Part shown: positions 43,370 to 52,964 of the stretch, in pieces
Layout: each line of letters starts with the position of its first letter
Numbering within the stretch: the first letter of the stretch is position 1
From: Ichthyophis bannanicus
Taxonomy: Eukaryota; Chordata; Amphibia; Gymnophiona; Ichthyophiidae
Assembly: GCA_033557465.1 (NCBI GenBank)
Contig: CM066037.1
Location: 517,444,686 to 517,508,685, forward strand
Direction of reading: 5' to 3'
Length of the DNA: 64,000 nucleotides
Position numbers and translations under genes: made by a program
Notes under the pieces: generated by a model
Seen by the model: only the letters and a program-made list of their open reading frames with translations
What the model was told of the DNA's origin: nothing
The model's database searches: none

Positions 43370-45490
43370 GTTGCACCTTTGGGATCTTCTCACGCTGCAG
43401 GGGATGGGGAGGGTGTGCCTGAGCCAGGAAATACCAGCACAGGCATGGATAGATGATCTTCTCTTTCAATTTTTCTTCAGTGCTAGGTCTGCGTTCTTTC
43501 TGGAGAGCCTGGTGATAGTCGTCTGCTCCTTTTCCTTCTCCAGCTCCTCTGTGGGTTTGCCAAAGAGGTTCTCATCTTAGCAAGAGATGTTAGCAATCTT
43601 GTCCTAGACCCACTGCTTTAGGGCTGAAGACTGTAGCCACACCATCTGGTGGGTGGTGATGCCCACCGCTGCCACTGTGCCAGCATATTCACAGGTGTCA
43701 TAGGTGCCCCACACCATGCACGCTGAGCAATCCTTGCCATGAGGCCCCAAAAGGACTTGCGATGGTCCTCAGGAACAAGTGTGGCAAAGTGCTCCAGGTC
43801 TAACATGACATCTTTGAGGAACATGCTCAAGTAAGTCTGGTAAGCTAGAATCCTGGTGGATCAGCATGGACTTTGGAGGTACTTCCTCCTGCAGCACTCC
43901 ATGGTCTGAGCCTCGCAAGTTGGCGGGACAGGAGTTCATCTTAGCACTCTTTGTGTGCTTCAAAGCTGACTCCACTACACTGGAATTTTGGGGCAACTGA
44001 GGCTTCTCAAACCCCAGGGTATCGAGCTGGCATCTGACAATCTGAAGCATGAATGGTGCCTCCCATAGCTGGAGCAGCAACTGCTGCAGGACATGGTTCA
44101 CTCAACGTATAATCAAACTCTGGAATTTGTTACTGGAGGATGTAGTAAAAGCTGTTAGTGTAGCTGGGTTTAAAAAAGGTTTGGACAAGTTCCTGGAGAA
44201 AAGGTCCTTGAACCATTATTAAAGTGGACCCAGGCTATCCACTGCTTGACCCAATACAAGCATTGTGGAACCTGTGTCCTTTTGGGGAAACCTTTAGGTA
44301 CCTGTGACCTAGATTGGCCACTGTTGGAACAGGATACTGAGCTTGATGGACCTTAGTCTGACCCAGTATGGCATATCTTATGTTAACGGGAACCATCATC
44401 GCCTCCCAGGGTACTGGAATAGTTCCAGTTCTCCACCCACAGTTCCTCCTGAAACTCCAGAAAAAAGGGGATGGCCTTGACCATGTCCTTCACAAAGACC
44501 TGGAACGATATGTCCTCTGGGGCCAACTTATGCCATCTGGGTAGAGGCAGTGGGTCAGATGGGAGGTCTGGGGACAGAATGTCTGATGCCGTTGATTCTG
44601 CCGGTTTCCCATTACAATTTGGATTCTGAGAGGAAGTCAAAATAGTGCCGAGTCTCCTCATCCTGCCAGCTTTGCAGCTTGGGTGAGGGAGGATACAGAT
44701 GGCTTTCATGCCACCCAGCATGCCGATGTTGGTGTCCCTGGCCCTCAGGCTCTGATATATTGGGGAGGGAGATGGCTCTGGCAACCAGAGTTGATACCGA
44801 TCTCCCACCCAATGTCACAATCTCAGTGACAGGGCAAGGGTAGGGTCTCCAGGATCAGATGGAAGGAGTGCAGTGACATGTTCCGCAAGGCTTCCACCAC
44901 TGCCAAGTGAGCTTCTAGGGCTCAAAGGTGTTCCTCCAGAACATACACCTGCGAGGGGGCTGAGGCCACAGTCCTGGAAATCAGTGTCAACACTTCAGGT
45001 GGGGATGATAGGTGTATGGGGAGACATCTGGCTGCCCTCCTGGGCACAGAGAGTGGACTCTACTGCTTTGGGAAGCTTGGTCATCACTCTTTGCATCGAG
45101 AAGGGCTAAGGTGATGCTGCACTTGGAACTGCTCCTGGTACGCCCCCTTCAACATTGACAGGGTCTCTGCAGGGAGTCTTACTTCACCACTTGGGCCTCT
45201 CTGCTCCAACCTTGCATACTGCTCCTTCCACTTGTCCGCCTCAGGACTTTACACGGGCGTAGATGAGGGGTCAGGGCTGAGGCTGCTGAATCAGATGAGC
45301 TAAAGAGAGATGACTCCTGTTTTTCCTGACCTTTCAACCCTCAGTGTGCAATGTATAAGCAGAGATTGCAGGATGCTGCCTAATGGTTGGGCCCAAGGCA
45401 TTGCAAGCACTAATTATGGTTGGTGGTAGAAATGGTCTTGCTACTCTGGGTGCATTTCTTAAAGCCATTAGCGGGCATAAACATGCTGAA
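43370..45490 (-). pseudogene. DIRS-F Gag, broken, with Cys/His N terminus
   Basis: The start near 45480 reads MPANGFKKCTQSSKTISTTN on the minus strand. After an in-frame stop it continues CLQCLGPNH and CNLC, which keeps the Cys/His spacing seen in DIRS-C. The C-terminal part (44101-43618) has LDTLGFEKPQLPQNSSVVES and MLKHTKSAKMNS-like sequence, equivalent to GFQKAQLPHHSMVVESAMHR in DIRS-A. A CR1 tail interrupts the middle. Confidence 0.6.
44099..44385 (+). mobile_element. CR1 LINE 3' end, 5'-truncated
   Basis: TCACTCAACGTATAATCAAA, CTCTGGAATTTGTTACTGGA, GGTTTGGACAAGTTCCTGGA and CTTGATGGACCTTAGTCTGA match 62685-62965 closely. The insertion lies in DIRS-F gag. Confidence 0.85.
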
Positions 45491-45622
45491 AAATCCCACC
45501 TCAGCAAAATCAAACTGAAAAACTGGTGTGGGCAGGAAACCACCCCAAAGAGGGAGGGGGGAACCCTAAAAAGGGAAAAAATGGAAATTACACTAACCTG
45601 GTAATTGTAGTTCCTGGAGGGT

Positions 45623-45737
45623 CCAGTTTAGTCCTCCACAATCGGGTAGTGCCCCTCCTCCTGCAACCTGGAGACTGGACCAATCAAGTCTTCTGTAGTA
45701 TATATGCAGACGGAGCTCCCAGAAGCCCCCAGTGTAC
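45623..45737. repeat. DIRS-G terminal repeat, left (3') copy
   Basis: This is the inverted partner of 51944-52056. It starts CCAGTTTAGTCCTCCACAAT and ends CCCAGAAGCCCCCAGTGTA. Confidence 0.85.
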
Positions 45738-46080
45738 TAGTAACAAAGCATACTTAACGAAGCAACACATTAGATTAATATACAAAATGACATAATGAAA
45801 ATGACATAATTAAGGAACAATTTGTTTCCCCCCACAAACATATCCAACTTTCTCCCCAAACGAGGAAGTCAGAACACTGTATTGCGCTGGAACAGATGCC
45901 CCAGAAATCAAAACACAGCTCCGTATCAGAAATCTCAGGAGCTGACTGAACACCTGAGAAAGAAAGAGCCATAGCCAAAAACGCGGCTGCAAAAAAAAGG
46001 TTCGAACGGCAAGAGGAACCGTCTTATGATCCACCGTTCGGAAAGCGCGCCGCATTATTATATCAGATAGTCGGGAGGGA

Positions 46081-46180
46081 AGGAGGACTAAACTGGACCC
46101 TCCAGGAACTACAATTACCAGGTTAGTGTAATTTCCATTTCCTGTTCGGTAATCCAGTTTAGTCCTCCACAATCGGGATG
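46081..46180. repeat. DIRS-G internal complementary region
   Basis: GGAGGACTAAACTGGACCCT is followed by CCAGGTTAGTGTAATTTCCA and then by the inverted block TCCAGTTTAGTCCTCCACAA. It joins the two element ends head to head. Confidence 0.8.
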
Positions 46181-47960
46181 TAACAGAGCAGTCAAGACCG
46201 GGCGGGACCTTACCATCCGGCGCGCCGAACCGCCGAACAAAACAGGAATCCCGAGCCGCTGACACATCTAAACGATAGTGTTCACTGAAAGCATGCAGAG
46301 ACGACCAGCGGCCGCCTTACAGATACAGTCAAACCTCGGTTTTAATGATTAATCCGTTCTAAGTCTGACTAAAACCGAAACGTACGAAAACCGAAGCAAT
46401 ATTTCCCATAGGAAATAATGTAAATTCAATTAATCCGTTCCAGACACCCAGCTCCTGTCACTTCTCTCACCTGCCCGATCGTCCACAGGACAGCAAACAC
46501 ACAGATATTGTACTGTACGGCACTGTAATCTGATCGCTGACTCCGTCTCAACAGCAATTTGCAAGCGTACCCTGCAAGAGAAAGAACTGCCTCCCACATT
46601 CATGCAACATCTCCTGCTTACATTGACAGCTACCCTGCTACCTCCGAGCCTGAGGGGGCGCTCCAGAGAACAGGCAGGCGGTGGAGAGATCGGGGCCTTC
46701 CTCTCTGTGCAATCCTTGCATCTCTGGCTCGAGGATGTTGCTCAGCTGACTTTGGCTTCTCAACACGCGATCGGTGAGTCCGGGGGGGGGGGGTAGTGCT
46801 GCCGGGACTGGGCGGGCAGACCAGCGCGAGGGTGTATGTATTGCAGTACAGTATACAGTATAGGTTTTCAGATCTGGCAGCACTGGCTCACCATTCTTGA
46901 CGAAAACCGAGGCGATATACGATAACCGAGACAAGATCTCAGTCAGAAAAGACGTCGAAAACCGAAACGAACGAAAACCGGGGCACACGAAAACCGAGGT
47001 TTGACTGTATCTGCTGGCGGAACTAGGCTATACGCCGCCCAAGAGGTCGCCTGAGCCCTAGTGGAATGAGCCAGTAGCCCCTCCGGAATAGACCGCTGCT
47101 GCAACAGATACGCAGATGCGAACGCTTCCTTGAGCCATCTTGCAATGGAGGCCTTAGTCACCGCTTCCCCGTTACGTGCACCACCGAAGAGCACGAATAG
47201 CCGGTCAGCCTTCCTAAAAAATTCGGTAGCCTTCAAATAACGACGAAGTGCACAACCCACATCGAGACGGTGAAGACTTTTGTCCGCCGACCCGACAAAG
47301 TGCGAAGAAAGAACCGGAAGAAACACTGCCTGATTCACATGAATAGGAGAAACCACCATTGGCAAAAAGGAAGAGACCGGGGAAAAAGACAAAAAAGGTT
47401 CTCGGCAGGACAACGCATGTAGATCTGAAATACGCCGTGCCGAACAGACGGCTACAAGAAAAACCGTCTTCAGCGTAAGATCTTTCAGAGACGCCCTACT
47501 CAGGGTTCAAAAGGTTCACGAACCAGGGCCCGCGGCACTAGATTCAAGTCCCACGGAGGAACGAAAATCCTGCGGGAGGGCCGCAAATGAACAACAGCCG
47601 TAACAAAACGACGTACGTCCGGATAAGAACCGAGGAGACGGCCTAAAACTTTGCCTCGATAACAAGAGACAGCCGCCAACTGGACTTTCAGGAAACTAGC
47701 CGCAAGGCCCTTATCAAAAGCATCCTGAAGAAACTTAAAACGACGGAAACGGAAACTGTCGCCGCCCGGACTCCACGCCGGGAGCACCAGTCTTCAAAGA
47801 TCCCCCAAATCCGAACGTAAGTAAGAGAAGTGGACTTTTTCCTCGTCCGCCGTAGGGTAGAAATCACCGCGGGGGAGTAACCCATCTTTTTCAGCCGAGC
47901 CCTCTCAATGGCCAAACCGTAAGCGAGAATTGACCCACGTGGGGCATCCGCAAGGGACCC
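46170..47960 (-). pseudogene. DIRS-G tyrosine recombinase, interrupted by a Tigger element
   Basis: N-terminal part: AIERARLKKMGYSPAVISTL, RTRKKSTSLTYVRIWGIFED and WCSRRGV (47930-47790). Middle: DKGLAASFLKVQLAAVSCYR and RIFVPPWDLNLVPRALV. C-terminal: LSCREPFLSF, LDVGCALRRYLKATEFF, LFVLFGGARNGEAVTKASIA and LLAHSTRAQATSWAA with the HxxR box. The frame then runs into the Tigger insertion at 47007 and resumes after it near 46320 with KAA and SLHAFSEHYRLDV. Frames change at about 47780 and 47500, so there are also one or two frameshifts. It is otherwise the best preserved recombinase here. Confidence 0.8.
46326..47007. mobile_element. Tigger/pogo-like non-autonomous DNA transposon
   Basis: Perfect terminal inverted repeats of 18 bases, CAGTCAAACCTCGGTTTT at 46326 and its complement ending at 47007, are flanked by TA on each side (46324-46325 and 47008-47009), the target duplication of Tc1/mariner/pogo elements. 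CGAAAACCGA-like units recur in the first and last 130 bases and may be transposase-binding repeats. The 682-bp interior has no transposase-sized frame. Confidence 0.85.
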
Positions 47961-48907
47961 TGAAGAAGAAGATCCGGCCGCGCGGACCGGAGCCAAGGAA
48001 TGCCGTCGCGCAACCGGACCAGATCGGCATACCGGGGCCTCCGAGGCCAATCCGGGGCCACCAGGAACACTCGACCCCGATGGCCCTCGATGCGCTGAAC
48101 GACCCGGCCGATCAGAGCCCACGGAGGAAAGACATAAAGAAGACCGGACGTTGGCCACGGCTGAATGAGAGCGTTGAGCCCCTCGGACATGCGCTCCCTT
48201 CGCCTGCTGAAGAAGCGTCCTGTCCTGGCCGATTGAAATGTCGCCATGAGATCCATGATGGGCGGCCCCCACCGACGAACTATTGGCGCGTAAACTTGCG
48301 GGCTTAGCTGCCACCCTCCGGGGTCCACCCGCACTCTGCTGAGAAAATTGGCCTGACCATTGTCTGCGCCTGCAATATGCGCTGCCGGGATGGCCAGAAG
48401 ACGAGACTGCACCCAATTGACCAAGGCCGTCGCTTCTGAATCCAGGGCCACGCTGCCGGTGCCCCCTTGGCGATTGATGTAAGCTACGCTGGTCGCCTTG
48501 TCCGAGAGGACTCGCACCGGCCGGTCGAGAACTAGGGCTTCGAGGGCCAAGAGGGCTAGCCGCACCGCCCGTAATTCGAGGCGGATTGATCGACCAAGAA
48601 GTCTCCAGGGGAGACCATTCCCCTTGAGCGAAGCGGGTCTCGCAGGGAGCCCCCCAGCCGGCATCCGTTGTGAACGGAACCCAAAGTGGAGGCTCCAGGG
48701 AATCCCCGCGTCAGGTTCTCGGAGGAGAGCCACCACCGGAGTGAACGGCGAACCGCCCTTGAGCAAGGCAATCTCCTGTTCAACGAGTCGAACTGGTTGG
48801 ACCAACAGCGCAGCAGAGCACTTTGCAGCGGGCACATGTGGAAGCGCGCCCAGGGCACCACCTCCAAGGTTGCTGCCATCGTACCGAGGAGCTGCAGGTA
48901 CCACCAT
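47891..48907 (-). CDS. DIRS-G RNase H domain, open frame
   Basis: This 338-codon frame is uninterrupted. It contains RPVRVLSDKATSVAYINRQG, AHIAGADNGQANFLSR and LLYVFPPWALIGRVV, then RVFLVAPDWPRRPRYADLV, the RNase H core and the conserved connector that precedes the recombinase in DIRS elements. The catalytic first aspartate segment lies upstream in the overlapping frame 49038-48556. The domain would degrade the RNA strand during reverse transcription. The ORF is a fragment of the RT-RNase H polyprotein; its start is not a true initiation site. Confidence 0.75.
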   Translation of the reverse strand: MVVPAAPRYDGSNLGGGALGALPHVPAAKCSAALLVQPVRLVEQEIALLKGGSPFTPVVALLREPDAGIPWSLHFGFRSQRMPAGGLPARPASLKGNGLPWRLLGRSIRLELRAVRLALLALEALVLDRPVRVLSDKATSVAYINRQGGTGSVALDSEATALVNWVQSRLLAIPAAHIAGADNGQANFLSRVRVDPGGWQLSPQVYAPIVRRWGPPIMDLMATFQSARTGRFFSRRRERMSEGLNALIQPWPTSGLLYVFPPWALIGRVVQRIEGHRGRVFLVAPDWPRRPRYADLVRLRDGIPWLRSARPDLLLQGPLRMPHVGQFSLTVWPLRGLG

Positions 48908-49350
48908 GCAGACGGAGCGGGCATCCCCTTGAAGAGTCGGACAAAGACCGAATGCGACGCTCCGGCAGGCACACCAAGCCCCGTGCTGTGTCGAGGCGCA
49001 CTCCCAGATACTCGAGATCCTGCGTCGGGCACAGACAACTCTTACATTCTTTCACCACCCAGCCGAGGGACCGCAGCAGAGCCACCACCCTGCTCGTGAC
49101 GTGCACACACTCCCGACTGGACTTTGCCCGAATCAACCAGTCGTCGAGATACGGATGGACCAGGACGCCCTCTTTGCACAAGGCCGCCGCGACCACTACC
49201 ATCACGTTTGTGAAGGTGCGGGGGGCCGTGGCGAGACCAAACGGCATGGCCGGAAATTGGAAGGGGCCCCACGGAAGAGCGAAGCGGAGAAAACCGTTGA
49301 TGAGATGGCCGGATGGGAATGTGTAATGTGGTCTTCAGCGGCTGTGGAAG
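48780..49350 (-). pseudogene. DIRS-G reverse transcriptase, N-terminally truncated
   Basis: LHIPIRPSHQRF then RFALPWGPFQFPAMPFGLAT, APRTFTNVMVVVAAALCKEG and VLVHPYLDDWLIRAKSS carry RT motifs B and the intact YLDDW. LEYLGVRLDTARG follows. Motif A with its aspartate and all sequence N-terminal to it are missing: similarity stops near 49350, where unrelated sequence begins. One frameshift lies near 49255. Confidence 0.8.
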
Positions 49351-49359
49351 ATCCTGCAG

Positions 49360-51940
49360 CAGGGGCTCTGAGGAGGGGGGAGATAAGGTGCTGAGGGACC
49401 CAGCTAGCAACGCAGTGGGCATGGGGAAAACCTCCGGGATGCAGCGTGCAGGTGGAACACAAGCAAGCTATTAATGTTCCCTTCGGCTGAGTACATTTCA
49501 GCTATAATACAGCCAGAGAAAAGGGCATTGTAGAGACTTAAACCACCTTTCCTCTTCTTGTGTGGGGTTTATTTCTTTCTTTTTTTTTTTTTTTTTGCAT
49601 TGAAAACAAAAAGCAAGGAAGGCTCAGGGAAACCAAAGACTCTTCAAGAAACGGATTGTGAAACTCCACGTGCCTCCACAGCATGATTAAATGTGTGGAA
49701 ACTGCTGTTTAGAGCTGTTTCCTCTAAAAAGAAACACTGAAGAGAAAAACAAAACAGCCGCTGGCACCGAAAAGCTGTCAGGTATTCACAGAACTGAGAA
49801 GGGAACTGGCAGTCATTCACTGTGCTGGCATAGAGAAACTTTCAAGTCAGGGTAAGGCAATTACAGTGACTGAAAGTAGGGAAATTAGAGTGGGATCCCT
49901 CCGCTGCCATTCAGACCTCCATGGTAGGGGCTGAAAGGTGTTTCTGAGGAGGGATGTAGAAGCGCAATCCAGCCGTAGGAAAATTACAGTGAGCATGCTT
50001 AATTAGGCCGAGCCCAAAACAGACAGGATCCAAAACACTGACTTAAAACCTCAACCAAATGGTATATTGAATAAGACAGGTACAATAATCAGTAGGACGT
50101 ACAAAGTAACCCGGCTGCAGTTTGGGGACTAAAAATTTAAAATAGGAACTTCAAAACTCAGAGGCAGCCGGTCCGGATACAGCTGAAATCATCCCAGAGC
50201 AGCTGAGGTGAGGAAGAAAAAACAAAAACAGAGTACTCACAGTTTTCATACAAAAAATGATACCTGAACTTCCTTGAGGTATCCAAACTCTCGTGGTAAA
50301 GACTCAGTGCAGCGTAAAGCCAATGGAGAGCTCCCCTGAAGCCAAGCTCCGGAGTTCCCAAGGTCATCTGGGGAAGCAAGATGCTGGGGGAAGAGCAGAG
50401 CGGATGCATGAGGTCCCTGTGTCTCTTCTGACAGCCTATGCAGCGTAAACGGAATAAGGCACAGGGAGAACTAAAAACAAATAACTGCATCCCGCAGGAA
50501 CAGGCATTCAACAATATTCCCCATAATAGGTAATGCCTCAGCCAGCCTTCTTTGTTGGGCACAGTGGGGAATGTAACCCATGAGCCCTGCACCCTTCGTC
50601 AGTGACTCAGCATTGTACTGTGGCTCTGAATTGCATACTGTTCTCTATCCATGCCTTCTGTACTTTCTATCCCTTCTGTTCATACATAGGCAGAGAAAAA
50701 AGTAACCTCTGCACAACTGACATCTAGCAAGTGTTGTGGAAAAAAACTGAAACAGCAATATAGCTGTGAGAAGCCAGCAGAGAAGCAATCTGGCTTCTCG
50801 CCCAAAACCGCGGCTCATTAGCTATTCAAAATGGCCGCCAGCAAAAATAAAACACAAAAAGAGTGAATTAAAACCCCCAAAAACTAAGGAATTAACTTAA
50901 AACGTCAAAGGAGAAGGTGGGAGGGTTGCAGGCATGAGAGAAATGCCTAAAACCGCTGAAAAATCAAGAAAAATCAATCGAGTTACCACAGAGCTACAGA
51001 CAGCAGTGGGAGAAAGACATTCCAGGTCTGAAGAAACTGAGGTGCAGCCCCTGCAGATGCCAGAGTCAGTCACTGCACCTCTGCGGGACCCGCAAATCAC
51101 GTATTGGGGTTTGGCATACATGCTAAGGCAACCTCCGCTCAGCGGGAAAGAATGGAACAGAACCAGGGAAGCCCACACCAAAGGGACCAACCCTATGTAA
51201 AACAGTACAGACTGAAATTTAAAACGTTTTTTTTTTTTTTTTTTTTTTTTTTACAGACAACAAAACACTCCCCAGAATCCTAGGGGTGCCCTGAGCAAAA
51301 TCGCCAGCAAAAGAAACCCCAAAAATGCAAGGGGAACCCGTGCACAAGTGTTAAAAAGTGCCTTTAAAAAGCACACTTTAGAAATTCAAAATGGCCGCCG
51401 CACTTTTTCACCCGCGGTAAAAAAGGGCGCGAAAATACAAAGGTAACCAAATAATATGGAAAAGAAAGAAAACGACCCTCTAATACAGGGCAAGCGAAAA
51501 AAATCAGGAAAAAGTGCAATTTGGGAGCCAGGGGAGCCGACAGAGCCTCTGACAATGCAAACAACAGGGAGCTGAAAAGTTAAAGCAAGGAAAATTCCTA
51601 CCAGCTCAGGAAACAGCAAGGAACTCAGCCAACTTCTCCAAGTGACAGGCAATGCTGAATCAGGTATGGCTCTTCCCCGTACAGCCTAGGGGAGAGCTCA
51701 ACCCAGGGTTCAGAAATTCCCAGGCAGGAAGGCAGGAGCCCAAGCAGGTCTGGCTTCCCCCAGGATGTCCCCTGTGCAATGCTTTTTTTTTTTTTAAAGA
51801 TACAGCTACCTAGCAAATAAATGGTAAATAAAGGACCAAAAACGAAACCCCAAAAGAACTAACTAACTAGTGTTGCTCCTTCAAGTGTCACTTAGTGTGC
51901 CCAGAAAGGGCACAGAAGTCCTCAAGCTGCAAGGAGACTG
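49360..51940. other. Non-coding 5' part of DIRS-G
   Basis: Where gag and the RT start would lie there is 2.6 kb with no supportable coding frame. It holds T runs near 49578-49597 and 51228-51252 and two AAAATGGCCGCC motifs (50829 and 51389). It may be a replacement by foreign sequence that made the copy non-autonomous, or an independent insertion. I could not identify a source. Confidence 0.45.
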
Positions 51941-51943
51941 GAC

Positions 51944-52056
51944 ACACTGGGGGCTTCTGGGAGCTCCGTCTGCATATATACTACAGAAGACTTGATTGGT
52001 CCAGTCTCCAGGCTGCAGGAGGAGGGGCACTACCCGATTGTGGAGGACTAAACTGG
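51944..52056. repeat. DIRS-G terminal repeat, right (5') copy
   Basis: CACACTGGGGGCTTCTGGGA up to GTGGAGGACTAAACTGG is the reverse complement of 45623-45737 with almost no change. Confidence 0.85.
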
Positions 52057-52070
52057 ATTACTGAACAGGA

Positions 52071-52964
52071 ACAGCTAATTAATGACAGGCAGAAAAGAAT
52101 AAGGGGACCCCCCCCCGATGCTTTTTTTTTTTTCTTTTTTAAACAGCTTTTGATGTCATGGCCTTGACACCCTGCTCCACATAAATACGATTTGCTCAAG
52201 TGATAGCTTAGTTTCGCTGCTTGCGCCATCCAGAGAGATCTCCTTTGAAACAGACTTATATGGGTGGTGGGCCCAAGAGCTCAAGCAGTGCACCACATAA
52301 TCCCACAGCTACCTTTTATTTTGGAATAAAAATACAGCCATTTTGTGCTGGCACTAAAACGTGTCCTAGGTATATTAAAAAAAAAAAGGGCACAATGGAG
52401 CAGTTCTGTCCAAATGTGGCCTAGTGCCTTCTCAGGCTAACCTCTAACCAGCTCATCAACAACTTAAGAAAATAATTTAACACACATAAATAGATCATTA
52501 AGAAAGCTGTACTTATCTACCACCGCTCTCATTTGCAAGTGGAGCTGTTTTATAACAGACATGAATGTATGTTGCATAGCAATAAATAGGAACACCTGCT
52601 TTCGACAGCTGTAGCTCAGGGTTTTGGTTCTTTTCACTGACCAGAGCCAAACAGCATGTGGCTGAATTTAAGATACAGTGTGAAATTTGAAAGGAAACCA
52701 GTTTATTTAGATTACAAATTTTGCAGCATCTTTCAGGAGAAAGAGTTTGTTTATATTGAGTATCATAACTGAGCCAAATAGAGTTCTTGAAGCCCTTCCT
52801 GCAGTTTAGTCAGAACACTCCTTGACGGTGTGGACAGGCACAGATTTAGCCAGCCAACTGCCTCTAGTGCCAGCTATTGATAATCACTTGGGTGTTGCTG
52901 CTATGGCCATGCTGCAATGTTTCTCTGTTTAATAAACATAAACATGAGTGCTGGAGCATTAATT
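52071..52964. other. Interval without recognised gene
   Basis: C and T runs lie near 52109-52140 and an A run near 52377-52388. No coding frame or repeat family was recognised. It does not continue DIRS-F sequence. Confidence 0.4.

Larger units (their letters stand above)
40327..45578 (-). mobile_element. DIRS-F retrotransposon, degraded
   Basis: It starts with half of an internal complementary region (AACAAGCAGGAAATAAGCCC near 40340), then, on the minus strand, recombinase (41500-40512), RNase H/RT (43300-42280) and gag (45490-43370). There is no separate 3' terminal repeat: the 5' repeat of DIRS-E occupies that place. At the right it runs into the first base of DIRS-G (45579), so its own 5' repeat is lost or displaced. 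A CR1 tail is inserted in gag (44099-44385). It is the most diverged of the adjacent copies. Confidence 0.7.
45579..52070 (-). mobile_element. DIRS-G: youngest DIRS copy, separate subfamily
   Basis: Its inverted terminal repeats at 45623-45737 and 51944-52056 are nearly identical when one is reversed (I see about one difference over some 113 bases). The internal complementary region is at 46081-46180. On the minus strand: a non-coding 5' part (51940-49360), RT (49350-48780), RNase H (48907-47891, open), recombinase (47930-46170) and 3' repeat. The end sequence TCCAGTTTAGTCCTCCACAA is unlike DIRS-A/C/E. A Tigger-like element interrupts the recombinase. Gag and the first third of RT are absent, so the copy is defective in spite of its youth. 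Confidence 0.85.

Noticed and set aside
49360..51940. 50158-50592 minus frame (144 codons) as DIRS-G gag
   Set aside because: None of the Gag blocks seen in DIRS-A, B, E and H is present, and no Cys/His motif.
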